From contig JAFMSR010000017.1 in NCBI GenBank assembly GCA_022818135.1, positions 3,157,333-3,221,332 on the forward strand: a stretch of 64,000 nt of DNA, in the 5' to 3' direction. Both the position numbers and the translations under genes were made by a program. Of the stretch, positions 43,481 through 55,592 are shown piece after piece. Within the stretch, counting starts at the first letter, position 1, and every line of letters begins with the position of its first letter. The notes under the pieces are model-generated. The model had not been told where the DNA came from and did not search any database. It was given only the letters and a program-made list of their open reading frames with translations. Origin of the DNA: Saxidomus purpurata (Eukaryota; Mollusca; Bivalvia; Venerida; Veneridae).

Positions 43481-43757
43481 TTTCCGTCTTTTTGATAAGT
43501 TCATACTTGATATTAATCTAATTAGAAGCAACGGATATCTTAAACACAGCATTCGGTTCAGTATTTCATTCAAAATGTCCAAAGAAGAGCTATAAAAATG
43601 TTGAGACATATATCAAACTTACCATATTCGGTAAGACTCCGGTATTTAGGTGCCCCTACTCTAGAATAAAGAAGGTTATGGGCAGATTTAATACAGGTCA
43701 ACAAATTTATCAAAATAAAACAAATAGCAATATATTTGAAATTTAAAAAAAACAGTA

Positions 43758-43815
43758 AAAAAGTAACGCTCCAATCATGAGGCGAGCACGCTACCACTGC
43801 ACTAATGTAGCCCCA
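43758..43815 (-). repeat. tRNA-like half, probably SINE remnant
   Basis: On the - strand 'gtgcagtggtagcgtgctcg' followed by 'cctcatgattggag' resembles a tRNA D-arm and anticodon arm. No T-arm or B-box follows, so it is not a functional tRNA gene. Confidence 0.45.
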
Positions 43816-43995
43816 CAGTACCTTCAGCAATAGAAAAGTGGAACAACCTACCGAATGATATTATTAATGCAACAAACCTAAACATATTTAAATCAAGATT
43901 AAATTAGCTGGAGTTGGGCAAAAGTTCCTGGCCAAATGTTATGATTATAGTCATATGTGAAATCTGGAAAAGTGGGGCAAATACAGACAGTATGA

Positions 43996-44560
43996 AACAA
44001 GAGCTGTCCCTCAGAAGTGACGAATGCCCTTGAAAGAGCTGTCTCACAGTCTGTAACCTCCCCATGTGCTACACAATTGTGCTATGTAATTTTAAAATCC
44101 CTCAATGCATAACAAAGTTACAGCCTGGACACGAATGTGTGCATATATACAGAATTCTATTACATTTGAACTCTACGTATGACCTTGAGCTTTGAGGTAT
44201 GGGCGTGGGTCTTACACACGACACGTCGTCTTGATGTGCTGAACATCTGTGCCAAGTTATTTTAAAATCCTTCAATGCATGACAAACTTACAGCCCGGAA
44301 ACGAATGTGTGCATAAATGCAGGATTCTATTACTTTCAAACTCAAAGTATGACGTTGACCTTTGAGGTAGGGCCATGGGTATTGCATGCGATACGTCTTG
44401 ATGTGCTAAACATTTGTGCCAAGTAATTCTAAAATCCTTCGATGCACGACAAAGTACGAATTTGTGCATATATTCAGGATTCTCTTACGTTTGAACGGTG
44501 GACGCACGGACACACGGACGGTGCGATTTTAATATGCCACCCATCGGGGGTATTAAAAGT
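43996..44560. mobile_element. Satellite-carrying element, AACAAGAG type, about three units
   Basis: Starts 'aaacaagagctgtccctcag'. It holds units of about 185 bp with 'acaaagttacagcc', 'gaatgtgtgcata' and 'ttgatgtgctgaacatctgt', and ends near 'ggacacacggacggtgcgat' and 'catcgggggtatt'. Confidence 0.6.
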
Positions 44561-44599
44561 CACGTGAAGAAAAATCCCTACAAGAGAAAACAATTTCTA

Positions 44600-46140
44600 A
44601 CAAATTAGCTGTGTCAGGTTCATTCAACCGAAACTCTACCAATCCTAGAATAATCTGATCACGAAATTGTGTTTGACGATATTAAAATATCAGTTGGAAG
44701 ACCACGTCAATTAAGACAAAAGTGAAGTTATACAAAAAAAGCAAACCGGGATGCATTTCAATCAGATCTATCACAGTACCTTGAAAATGGTGTTGAAAAA
44801 TTACTTTGTCATTACCAAATAACTATGAAAATATTTAAAAACAAATTAAGTGAACTCTCAAAAAGCATATATACCAGTCAAAATTACTGAACTAAAATAT
44901 GATCTCCCATGGGTAACAAAAAAATAATAAAATGATCCATCAATGAGACAAATTTTACAAAATAATGTTAAAAGTCAAAGGGAAGTACACTAGTAAATTG
45001 AGACAAAAATTCAGCACTCTAAAGTCATGCATACAAAAGGAAATAAGAAAATCATATAAATCAGAAAATGACATAAAAAAGAAATTGCACTCTTTCATAA
45101 AAATAATAAAATTGATAATCTTAGTGTCACACCCTTAATATTAAAACAACCCAAAAAGCAAAAATCTTACATAATCGATCCCAATTAGAGTTTACTAAAC
45201 CAAGACCTGTCAGCCTGAGACAATTGTACGAATAAAATAATTCTGTTTGAAAATGGAACTTTTCAAGAAAATAAGATCATGTGTGATATCAAAATCTCTG
45301 TAGAGTGTGTCATAAAACTACTAAATACCTAAATCCTAATAAAGCATCTGGTCCTGACAAGCTTTCTCCAAGATTTCTAATATAATTATGTTTTTAAATT
45401 TCTATTTTTCGTATTAAAGTATTACAGGCCTCCTTACAAACTGGCATTGTCCCTGATGCCTGTTGTACCAGTGTACAAAAAGGTCCTAAATGCAATGCTA
45501 ATAATTATCGCCAATCAATGTTTGACCGACCTTTTTGTAAATGTGTGTTACGTGGAACACTTAACTGAAAATGTTGACGTCTTTATCGATCTCTCTTTTA
45601 GTTCTCTCACATGCATTGCCTCAATACTAATAATGGAGCACATCTTAATATCTAACACCATAACTCATCTTAACTGTAAACGTTTACTAACTCCATTCTG
45701 GGACGAATATATACTAATATTATTGCTCCAGCTCCATTCCAACATGGTTTTCGCTCTAAACATAATTGTGAAACTCAACTTCTTTCTTTCACTTAAGAGA
45801 GTTTTGATAATTTAGAGGCAGGCAAACAAACAGATATAATCGTAATAAAATAAAGCTGATCATCAGCTCCTTCTTTATAAACAAGCTTATGAAACTTGGT
45901 GTAAACAAGCACGCTATTCCCTGGATTCGATCATTTCTTATCCTCTATAATTTCGTTTGCATTGTAGACTTTTTTATCTGTATTATACCAGAACATACAA
46001 TCCAAGAAAGCTTAAATCTAATTTTGTCTCATGTACTTTTGCGAGGAAAATATTCTATTCAATTCTGCTATTATCGCCGGGTATGGATTAGGGGCTTTAA
46101 GTACTCGAAATCATCGCACGCTCTAATAAAGTTCACATGT
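44600..46140 (+). mobile_element. Decayed non-LTR retrotransposon (endonuclease-RT linker and RT fragments)
   Basis: In frame-shifted pieces: an endonuclease-RT linker-like PWVT(K)...IKQ and STLKSCIQKEIRKSYKSE (44900-45070); NPNKASGPDKLSPRF (45335-45380), the typical start of the RT domain; LQASLQTGIVPDA and VPVYKK (45425-45485); MEHILISNTITHLN (45632-45680); and DHQLLL plus KLGVNKHAIPWIRSFL (45857-45940). The order is that of Jockey/CR1-like RTs. No catalytic YxDD motif remains. Same family as 22632-22905. Confidence 0.8.
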
Positions 46141-47759
46141 TCTTCAAAAAACCAAATTGTAAATCAAAACAATGTATAAAGTGTAAAAAGGAAGCTTTAC
46201 TAAACCATGTTGACACTCATCTTCATACTTTCGGAAACCTATTACCGCGAACGGAAAAGAAAGTTTGAAACTTCTACCATTTTTTCGCCACAATAGTGCT
46301 TCTGCCAGCTTTCTTTTTCTAAACATTTTATGAAAGAATGTCGGACACTTTTTCAAATGTTGCTTTGAGGTCATTTCCAGACCACGTCCTCACATTATCA
46401 TTCTATCTAAAAATTTAAAGTTTATCTATTGCTTGCCAAAATGAACACAAACCTAAAAATAAGATATTTTTCAGATAGTTTTGAAATAGGAAAAATTTAA
46501 AATACGGCAAATGAGAAAGAAAACTACACTCAAGTATTTAATGATAATTCGCGGTAATAGGTATATCGTGGTAATTGGTATATTGACCATAGAACCTAAC
46601 GCTTTTTGAGTTTTACTTCCAGTACAGTGATAGCTAAAACGCTTGCTTTTATCGAAATACTGCAAGCGTCTGAAATTCAGATTGACCTTCATTTTCAGAC
46701 CGTCAGGATGGGACTGATGAGAAAAGTGAGCAAGTTTTTTACAGGTAAAAACGCAACATCTTGAAATAACCAGTAAATTAAAAACATCAATGAGTTCCAC
46801 TGTATTTTAACTCAACAGGTCCACTGATTATGTTGTACCAGGGGACTGGCCAACTATGCTATAGTTTCGTACTTAATTCGTTCGTACTGAAGGCTAAGGA
46901 TTTTCGGACCACGGTTTATTCTGCGAGATATTAAGAAGCCTATCTATAATATGTAGATACGCATTGACTGTCCTGTCGGGTATGGATGTGCATCAGTACA
47001 AGTGTTTAATAAGTTTGGAAAACCAGTGAGACTAAAGGATAAAGATGAAGAAGCCTTAAAATTTTTAAGGTCACCAAATAATTAACCAAATTAACAAGAG
47101 ACATTTGCTACAAAGTTATTGTGAGACAAACAGTCATATTGATATTGCCCTATTTTATGCAGAGAGACAAGCAAAGGAGCTATCACTGCCAATCAGTAAC
47201 GTTTTTCATGTTATTTGGTATGACTTGGCAGGATGTTCGATTAAACCAAGACCATGGGTCCTGACCCGTGAAAATTGAGAAATACCCGTATTTGAATCGC
47301 AATAAAAATGTTCTGTGCGTCAACTTGACCTGCGAGAATTTTCATCATGCGTCATGAGTCTCGTCAATTTCGCTATGTCTATCAAAATCCGACCGTCCTC
47401 TATTGGATAACATATGTGGGTGTCGTTACAAGTCTCGGCGATTAAACAGTCAGTTAAAAATTAGTTTAAACATTATTTATTCATATATAAACGCATTTAC
47501 AAATACAATATATAATAACAATATACAGGATTGAGCAATAAGCTAAACGGAGTCAGTTAAAAATTGATTGTCGTCTGTAATCATATGTCATTACTGACAT
47601 TCGCACATGCTGACATGTTTTAAAAATTGACCAGCACTGTTGTCGAAGAGTAACGAAGGACAATAAAATCATTGTTTTTTTTTTAGAACTTTCAAAATTG
47701 TTACGGACATAATTTTTTCTCTACTCTGATTATCGGCAAGCAATATCTGGCGCCTTCAG
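46141..47759. other. Intergenic, nothing recognised
   Basis: AT-rich. The ORF at 46471-46800 (- strand, 109 codons) has no recognisable domain or exon borders. Confidence 0.45.
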
Positions 47760-48252
47760 TTAGCAACCCCAGCTGATTTTTAAACATGTTTTTATTTAGA
47801 TATTAACTTCACAGCTGTAGAGAGCTCTTTAAGAGCTTTTCAGAACAGTTTTTCTTTTGAAGATATCTTTTAAAATAAAAAAGTTATGAACATTTGAACT
47901 TTGGCTAAAAACACGAAATTTAGGAATTTTTCCACTATATAAAATTAAGCTGCGCAAGTCGTGTTCGCGGCACCGAGAAATCGATATATAACATTTCAAT
48001 ATTAGTAAAAGTGTCATAACTTTTTTATCTTTTGAGATATTTTCATGAAATTTGGAATAGTTGCAGATCAATATCTGCTGCATATACTGCGTTTATTTAA
48101 TATTAAAAAGCTACTACTACACTCAAGAAATCAAACAACATATTAAGGCAGTATACATATAATTTTATTAACAAAAACATTTCATTCCGTTCTTAATTCA
48201 TCAACTCAAAATATAATAAAATAATGCATTACATTTTAACTCAGATAATCAT

Positions 48253-48483
48253 TCACACTTCATCTGTAACAATTATGCTTTCAATTTTTTGAATAGTTTC
48301 ATTCAAACTGGGTGTGTCTCTGTTTTGATGAACTTTTCTTTCGTAAACATTTGTACTTGCTGACTGACAAAACACAGCATTAAGTAATTCATCGATACTT
48401 TTTACGCCTGGATCCTTTTTCTTGTGAGTCAGTTTCTTCTCTTTGATCATATACTTTGGACACCTCGGTTTTAAGACTTTTTA
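48253..48483 (-). CDS. Unknown short open frame, Lys-rich
   Basis: The open frame after a TAA reads VLKPRCPKYMIKEKKLTHKK, then KDPGVKSIDELLNAVFCQSA, and ends IESIIVTDEV with a stop at 48253. Composition looks protein-like, but no family was recognised and there is no clear acceptor. Lying in the TIR-bounded interval, it may belong to a transposon-encoded protein. Confidence 0.25.
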
Positions 48484-49342
48484 TTGACACTGTTTAAAAA
48501 GCTGGCTCTAGCTGCACCAAGATATTAAATAAATAATTTGAATGGAAAGATATTAAAAAAATCATTTGAACCGAAATGTCTCGGAGTAATGATTGATTTC
48601 TATCACAATGCCATTTATAAGAATGGTTGCATATGTGTCTTAGTGTGTCCTTGCTCTAAGTTAGACTTGGTGATGCTGTGAAGTCCACAAAATTGGCCTG
48701 GAAATTTCTCAGCCATGCCTGGTCTGAAAGAGAAAACAATGATTTCCATTCATTAATATTAAATTATAATGAAACCAATTATATTTTTTCAATGATTCAG
48801 TTTTTGAAACAAAAAAAAATTTCATACTGTAAATCACTGTAATAATATTTATTTCATGTAAAATACATTAAATTATAACATTTAACACTAATTTGTCCCG
48901 TTAATCTCATATCTGAAAATGATTTACAAGCAGCACGCAAAGGTACGAATCGGAAGGGGACGAAACGCCTCGGCAGAAAAACGGCCAGCAAACAACTTTT
49001 AATTGTAAAAAACTAAGTATTGGACTTTCTTTTATACGTGTTTTATATTACAATTAACAAAAAATAGAATTACAAAAGAATTGTTTTCTTAACGTAAGAA
49101 ATGAGCACATTTTCTTTACGATTCCGACGACGTATTTTCGACCTTTCGTACCCTCCGAAGTAGATTGGTATATTTCTCGCCAAAATTGTTATGGATCATT
49201 TCAAATAACGTAAAATAAACTTACCAAATGTAAAGGCTATACATTCATTTCATTTTGGATTCTTTTCCTGTTGTATAAATGTGCCGATTATTGATTTAGG
49301 ATGATTTATCGTATGTCAAATTGGTAAACATAAAATTTCAAT

Positions 49343-49361
49343 ATGGCGGTATATCTGACGC
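49343..49361 (+). CDS. UQCRB: UQCRB exon 1 (tentative)
   Basis: ATG GCG GTA TAT CTG ACG C followed by the donor gtgcgt joins exon 2 in phase 1 and gives MAVYLTR-IPGVRNWAYY, which restores the family length. No similarity supports the seven residues. The site lies in a possible transposon interval. Confidence 0.4.
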
Positions 49362-52300
49362 GTGCGTGACCTCTGGATTTTCCGAAAATTACTATTTTCG
49401 GCAGAAAATGCGGCCGGGTTAATGGCACTTCCGAAAAATGATATTGGTATCAAAAAAAACTTTAGAACTTATATTTTTCGTTTGTATATGATGCATTTCT
49501 GAAAATTTCGTATTTCGTGAGAAAAATTCGATCAACTTTGGGGGACTATATCTTTGAGTAGAAATTACGTACGAATATGCAGCAAGCGCTGATGCATTCA
49601 GTAATCCTTTTTTCAGATTGGATAATTTAAGTTCATTAATATTCATAGCTTTAACCCTGTTGCATTTTAATCCAAAACACATGATACCCTGCGGCCGTTG
49701 CATTTATATTGTTTATCTCCGACCGCCCGAAAATTACAGATACCTGCTGGTTTACAAGGTCATAAATCTGATAATATGGCAACTAAATAAAAGATAAAAT
49801 ATGCAAATTGTAGATAATTTTATTAGCTTTTAATTGATTAATAGCTTGTTTCAATCGGATAACAAATAAAGATTTCGCATGGAAATGTTTACGACTGATA
49901 CCAGTTTTCTGCAATTTTCTAGATAATCTTGATGCTTATCAGAGATAAGCTGGGGTTGCTACTTCAGTATTTGTAAATGCTTACCAAGTTGAACAAATTT
50001 TTTTTGACATTTTTTGTATTAAAAATGTTAAAATTGGAATGGGGGGGATGAAAATGCCAACTGATGATTCCTCGGGATGCACATTTTTTTGTGCACGTGT
50101 TTCACCCAGAGGTGATTAAATTTTCCCGTAATTGCTACTGAACAAATTACACGCCAGACTAAATATAAACTATTTGTCACCTGCAGCCGAATCAACAGAC
50201 TGAAGGCAGAGTCAAAACGCACTTCAATGACACTTTACCAATCAACGTTGCCAGTCAAATGATTTTTGGCGGGGAAAATCCCCTCAACCAATTAGATCGC
50301 GAGGTTTTCCAATAATTAATGCGCAGGTAGGCGGTCGTAACACCTGATAATAAATCTGACAGGATTAAATCATACTTTAATTTGCAGTTTTTCTGCTGTG
50401 AAGTGTTTGCCAATTAATTACTGGCTTATTACAGTTGTTTTTCAGAACCGTCTACAAACTTAATGCCTAGTTTTAAATTATTATTTTTTATTGTTTAACA
50501 GTGATATCAATTAGTGGCATCTATGCAGAGAAGTATCTGATTGGCGTGTTTTAAGATAAATTAGCGCTGTTTTTCGGGACCGTTTACGAAATGAAAGCGA
50601 CACAATCACTGCTCATGTGTTAACTGTTTAATATGCATATGAAAAAACCGGCGTGTTTGCATTGAAGTGACTAAAAAATTTTGTGTTTGCAGACTAATGA
50701 CCGCTAATTTTCGCCACTGTTTATCAAGTTAAAGAGAAATAACAACGATTCAATTTTCAATTGTTTAAACTAACTTTCAGAGAAATTACTAAAAAAGGCT
50801 TGTTTGCAATGAAACGTACAGCCTTTTTTCCAACCTGTTCATGACTCGCATCCATAGTTATTTTTTGTTTAAATAAAAACAATGTGCTTGTTTTGCTTAA
50901 AAATAAGGAGGGGAGCGGCGATGTAGAGGTTAAGGTGTTGGCTGCTCATCCCGGAGGTTGCGGGTTCGAGCCCCACCGGAGTCACGACCGTACTTCCTCA
51001 TATGACACCAGTACTTGTTTTTCAAAGAAGCGGACTTGAGAGTGACTTGATAAGCTACAAGATTTTCTTCACAATCAAGCTAAAATAAATAAGTTTTTAA
51101 AGTTAAGGAATTTCACTTTCCAATTTCATTTTTTTTGAGGGATTTCTAATTTCAAAAGTAGAAGTCCCGTTAGGATTTCTGGTTGTAAAGTTAGTGTCTA
51201 ACCCTGAATCTTGGCCATAAAACATTCCCTTGGATTGAGAAAGTTAATGTAGATGGCAGTCTGCATTGTTCATTTATTGCCCTATGATTGCTGCAGAAAG
51301 TGCAGCTATGCTTTTCATAGCCAAAGATTCATTACAAGGCTGGAGCAACTATGCCCCTAGTACACCATACTGGAACAAGGTTTATGAAAAAGTTAACCAG
51401 GGTTGGCATAAAACCCTGGTTTTATCATATTGCCCAGCACAGCGGGTAATACTGGGAAAACCCGGGTTTTACTGGGTAATACTGGGCAATAAAAATGTGT
51501 GGCTGACATCTTGATCCCTACTTTAAGACACAATTAAAGTTACCTGTACCTGTAGAATTCACACCTGAAATATCACATATCAAGTGCACAGGATATGTTG
51601 CAGGAACAAAAGCCAAAACTTGTTCCTGAACTATTGGCATTCATGTGCAATGAAGTCAACTTATCAAAGGCTTTGACCAGTGAAGTGACAGTTAAGAACA
51701 CACCAAATCTGTATGGTGGTCCAGTGTAGAGAAATTTAGTGCTGTTGATCAAATGCTATGTCTTTTTGTAAGGCAGCTGTTGAAAATGCCTGCAAGTTCT
51801 GCCTCAATTGAAAGGATCTTTTCAAACTTTGGTTTGATCCAGAACAATCTCAGAAACAAATTGGGCATTCAGAAATGTGCAAAGTTAAGTGTTTTGTTAC
51901 AGAATGCTGAGGGGAAAAGAGGAATTAGACTGGTAATCACTGTTTAATAATGTACAATATTACTTGATATGAATCAGAGACAGTGATTATGTAGTTAATA
52001 ACGTCAGTTTGTGGTTTAGTCTGCTTTAAATTGACATTTTGACATGGGAAATGTACACATGATGTAAATAAAGTTTCATAGTTAAGAATAAAAAAAAAAA
52101 AAGAATTTGTAGTTGTTATCAGATTCTTACATCCAAACATATTCATTATACACTATATATCATCTATGTACTCATTCTAATGTAATATAAGGCAATTAAA
52201 CACCAGTAAAGCTGAAAAAAATCATGTTTTAATCATGTTTTAGTTTAAAAAAATTTATATTACCCAGTATTGCCCAGGACTGCCCATTTTAGGGATATTG

Positions 52301-54950
52301 CCCAGCCCGGGTTTTCCCAGGCGGGAAAACCTGTGCGGGCAATACTCTGCCAACCCTGAAGTTAACACTAATGAATGTTGAAAAATTGCTATAAATGAAT
52401 AGCACAGAATTTCCCTCAAGAACCCACTAGATTGCAGGATTTATAAGTCTTAATAAAAAAAAACTACTCGTAAGCACTCATTGGGTCTCCTACTTTTTGG
52501 GTAACAGGAGTCCTAGGACTCCTACTTTAAATTTCTAGTGAGACTGAGACCCCTGCACTAGGCAGGGCTTTTTCTTCCTATAACCAGGGGCCGAAATCCG
52601 GCGATATTCCCAATCCAAAATAGCCTTCATTTTTCCCAATTCCCTTTTATACTTTAATTCATACTTAAAGTCTTAATATGTGCAAGGCACAGTCATGCAC
52701 ATATCTCAGTAACCACTTAGATATAGAATTGATTTGAAAATTTGCTGTAGTATTCAGGGGTATCAAACAAGAAATACATAGAACTTTGTTTTGCATTTTA
52801 CTGACAAAATTATTTTTTTTGCCAAGTGCTAAGATAGTTGACCTTTAGGCACTCTTGTACAATGTGCAATTCACGGACAAGACACCTTTCTTAGTAATAG
52901 ATTGAGTACAATGTGCAATTATAACTTAACTCTATCATTACAGGAATACCTGGAGTGAGGAATTGGGCATACTATACCTCAAGATTTCCAAAATTAGGTA
53001 AGTGTACCTTAACTCAAATGCAGGTCTATCAGTTTTTGTATTGCTTCGGAAAACAAATTCATCTTGTTGTTTAATGTATTAAAGTGATTCTCTTTACTTG
53101 AAGAGAGTTAAATCAGTTTATAATTACAGATTTTGTTTAATTCTAAGAATAATAAAATATATCATCTTTACTTTACGAGGCTACACATTTTGATGACCCA
53201 ATCTTCCATGTGGGCCTCAAAAGATACATGATAAAGTACAATATTTTCAAGGAAACTACATTACAAACAATTGAAAATTCAACAAACTACATGATCAATT
53301 CTGATGAACAATTAAGAGATACTAATATAAGTTGACTAATATAATTTACATTGAAGACATGATATTACATAATGTATTTTACAGCAATATTAGATACCAC
53401 AAGAGAACTTCCATGTTAATAGAATTGGTTTATAGAATTTAAAAAAAAAGAAGTTATGGGACAGTCTTAATGGACCCTTGTTGGTCCCCATATAATGATT
53501 AGATACACGTTTGCTTGTAGGCATAAAATGCAATTTTGTGGGCACTTGAATGCATGGAATTCAATGTTTTAAAGGAAATATTCATGTTGAATAATACCTC
53601 TTTTTGATCTTAAATATTTGGACAGCCCATACACAAAATCAACCAAGGTTAAAGTGCCAGAACAACAATATTTCATGGTAAATGTATTTGAATCTTACCC
53701 AAAACACTTTGAGAATGTATACAGAATATTCCTCTTACTTCAGGCTTAATGAGTCATGACACAATACGTATGGATGACCCAGTGACAAGAGAGGCTCGAG
53801 CAAGACTCCCAAAAGATCTTGCTGCGGAACGACAGTTTAGAATATCACGTGCTTTATATCTTGATGCCAGAAATCAACTTCTGCCTAAAGAAGAATGGAT
53901 GACCCCAGAAAAGGTAATGTTCACAGTTACAAACATAAAGTTCACATTTGGTGCTTACTGTCATACTTGAGCAACATGTAAAAGTACATGTATAACAATT
54001 ACAACGGTTTCCCGATTATTCCGATAGGACAAGTCTTACATGTATATATAAGAAAAATTATGTTCTTACTTTTGTTCTTAATTTCCCTATGTAGTTTTGA
54101 GGAAAGCATTGAAAATATTCTGGTCTGAAAGTGCCGGCATCATTTCAGTATACAATGTATACTACACATGTATATGTAATTTGGCAAAAAAATCTTCCTT
54201 GAGTGACCTACCTGTTCTGTTTGAGCAATCATGACTTAACTAATTGTAATTTATCCACTTTAGCTTGGTTTATTGGCCATTAAACCAATGCTTTGGAGTT
54301 CTGATGCACAGTTCTTAACCACAATTCCTTCACAGGATTTACAATGTATCCCTTGTCCTAATTCTTTTTCAACTTACTCGAGTACAAAGTGCTCATGGTA
54401 AGCGATTGTGACAGCTAAGTGCCCATTATTGTGTGCAGTGAACACATTCAGCTCAGTTGAGCTTCTAGCTCAGACTGAGCTTTTAGGATCAGTGAATGTC
54501 ATGGAATTTATTGAAACTTGGCCAGAAGCATCCTAGTTCTGAGCTCTCGTTTATTATCCTCTGGCAAAGGTGGAGGGAATATGGTAATGGGCTTCGTCCG
54601 TGCATACGTCCGTCACACTTTTGTACGGAGCATAACTATGAAAGTATTCAACGGAATTTATCTTATTTTAATACCCGTTTTAACACTCAAAATTGGGTAG
54701 AATGTTCATCTTGATAGTTTTACAAATCTTCATCATCTGGTGTCAAGAACTAGATCATACGGTCAAATCAATACAAGGCATAAGGTGTCTTATTTCTATT
54801 TTCTGGACATGCTATACAAGGCATAAACTGTCTTATTTCTACTTTCAGGATGTACCATATCTATTCCCATACATAAACGAGGTAAAACAGGAAAGACAAG
54901 AACAGTCAGAGTATGAAACTCAGTTATATACATACAAATCTAAAAAATAG
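49343..54950 (+). CDS. UQCRB: Cytochrome b-c1 complex subunit 7 (four exons; exon 1 tentative)
   Basis: A small matrix-side subunit of respiratory complex III, homologous to yeast QCR7. Exons: 49343-49361 (tentative), 52944-52997, 53744-53913 and 54849-54950. The product is about 114 residues; the human one has 111. Exon 2 gives IPGVRNWAYYTSRFPKL, matching the human IRKWYYNAAGFNKL. Exon 3 gives GLMSHDTIRMDDPVTREARA, then RLPKDLAAERQFRISRAL and NQLLPKEEW, matching human GLMRDDTIYEDEDVKEAIRR, RLPENLYNDRMFRIKRALDL and ILPKEQW. Exon 4 gives DVPYLFPYINEVKQERQEQS, matching human YLEPYLKEVIRERKE. There is no cleavable presequence, as expected for this subunit. The C-terminus ETQLYTYKSKK is slightly longer than in human. 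An AATAAA at 55195-55200 fits its 3' end. Intron 1 holds a SINE and an hAT element. Confidence 0.9.
50905..51080 (+). repeat. tRNA-headed SINE
   Basis: 'gatgtagaggttaaggtg' (A-box region), a stem-like 'ggctgctcatcccggaggtt' and a perfect B-box 'gcgggttcgagcccc' are followed by a body ending in 'aatcaagctaaaataaat'. The acceptor stem does not pair, so this is not a tRNA gene. Confidence 0.75.
51398..52358 (+). mobile_element. hAT transposon remnant encoding the hAT C-terminal domain
   Basis: The terminal inverted repeats CAGGGTTGGCA and TGCCAACCCTG are flanked by an exact 8-bp duplication AAGTTAAC (51390-51397 and 52359-52366). Near the right part a + strand frame (about 51716-51947) encodes MLCLFVRQLLKMPASSASIE, then RIFSNFGLIQNNLRNKLG and AKLSVLLQN. 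This is the hAT dimerisation domain (A.S.A.IERIFS...R..L). The upstream transposase is mostly deleted; about 961 bp remain. The ends also contain 'gcccagcccgggttttccca' and inverted parts. Located in UQCRB intron 1. Confidence 0.9.
52944..52997 (+). CDS. UQCRB: UQCRB exon 2
   Basis: The exon is 54 nt. The acceptor is cattacag and the donor is AAATTAG followed by gtaagt. It encodes IPGVRNWAYYTSRFPKL with split codons on both sides, matching the N-terminal helix of the family. Confidence 0.88.
53744..53913 (+). CDS. UQCRB: UQCRB exon 3
   Basis: The exon is 170 nt. The acceptor is ttacttcag and the donor is GAAAAG followed by gtaatg. It encodes LMSHDTIRMDDPVTREARAR and then LPKDLAAERQFRISRALYLD, up to LLPKEEWMTPEK. 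Confidence 0.94.
54360..54525. repeat. Fragment of a GAGCTAAAAA-family element
   Basis: 'gagtacaaagtgctcatggt', 'agcgattgtgacag' and 'gatcagtgaatgtcatggaa' recur in the 55210-55592 element and in reverse near 7870. It lies in UQCRB intron 3. Confidence 0.45.
54849..54950 (+). CDS. UQCRB: UQCRB exon 4 (last)
   Basis: The acceptor is ctactttcag and the stop is TAG at 54948-54950. It encodes DVPYLFPYINEVKQERQEQS and then EYETQLYTYKSKK. Confidence 0.93.
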   Translation, partial: DVPYLFPYINEVKQERQEQSEYETQLYTYKSKK

Positions 54951-55194
54951 AATCTAAGACATTTTTGGAGGATCATTAAATGAACAGCTTTTGATTTTGA
55001 ACATCACAGAAGAGCAAGCACAGTGGGCTACATGTTTTATTATGTTATAGAAGAATTAAGTTTGTGAATTTCAAGCAAAACTAAACAAAACAAACTTAAA
55101 CTTGTAGGATTAAACAGAAGTTATTTATTTGTAGCAAAGTGTTTGTAAGTTTGCTTTTATGTTGATAAATTTGACATTGTAAGTTATATATGAA

Positions 55195-55200
55195 AATAAA
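55195..55200 (+). terminator. Poly(A) signal AATAAA, likely for UQCRB
   Basis: The canonical AATAAA lies 245 bp after the UQCRB stop codon. Confidence 0.6.
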
Positions 55201-55209
55201 TCATTGAAT

Positions 55210-55592
55210 TTTCATTTTCTGTTGCTATCTGCTGGCTCAGAATAAGCTTTTAAGATCAATGAATGTCTATCGTCCATAATTATTTAAAGGGACTTCTAAA
55301 TATCATCAAACTTTGCCAGAAACATCCAAGTTTTATGCTTGTCAACATTCAAGTGGTCATCCTAGCTACCACAGCTAAAATTAGGCAAAATCTTTGAAAA
55401 TTTTCTCGGAAAACCACAAGGTGGGAGAGCTATTAGGATCCCACACCTTTCAGCGTACATCTTTTCACCATTTCCTTTAAACAACATCAACATTTGCCCA
55501 GTGATCACAGAAGAGATGTCGTTTGAAGGAAAATACGGACAGACGGTGTACTTAGATGGTGAGCGATCGCAATAGCCCAGGTGAGCTAAAAA
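55210..55592. mobile_element. GAGCTAAAAA-family element, left end unclear
   Basis: The right end 'gcccaggtgagctaaaaa' stands at 55575-55592, preceded by 'ggacagacggtgtacttaga' and 'agatgtcgtttgaaggaaa', phrases shared with the 58467-59352 element. Confidence 0.55.

Larger units (their letters stand above)
47760..49961. mobile_element. Possible DNA transposon bounded by TAGCAACCCCAGCT inverted repeats
   Basis: TAGCAACCCCAGCT (47761-47774) faces AGCTGGGGTTGCTA (49948-49961). The hexamer CTTCAG stands directly outside each (47754-47759, with one extra T, and 49962-49967). This looks like an insertion with a short duplication. It contains the 48253-48480 open frame and the proposed UQCRB exon 1, which is a conflict, so one of the calls may be wrong. 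Confidence 0.4.

Noticed and set aside
50905..51000. tRNA gene with perfect B-box
   Set aside because: The acceptor stem does not pair, and a SINE body follows. The same applies to the tRNA-like parts at 10300, 33300, 37770 and 43800.
53749..53970. 73-codon ORF as an independent small gene
   Set aside because: It is UQCRB exon 3 read through its donor into the intron.
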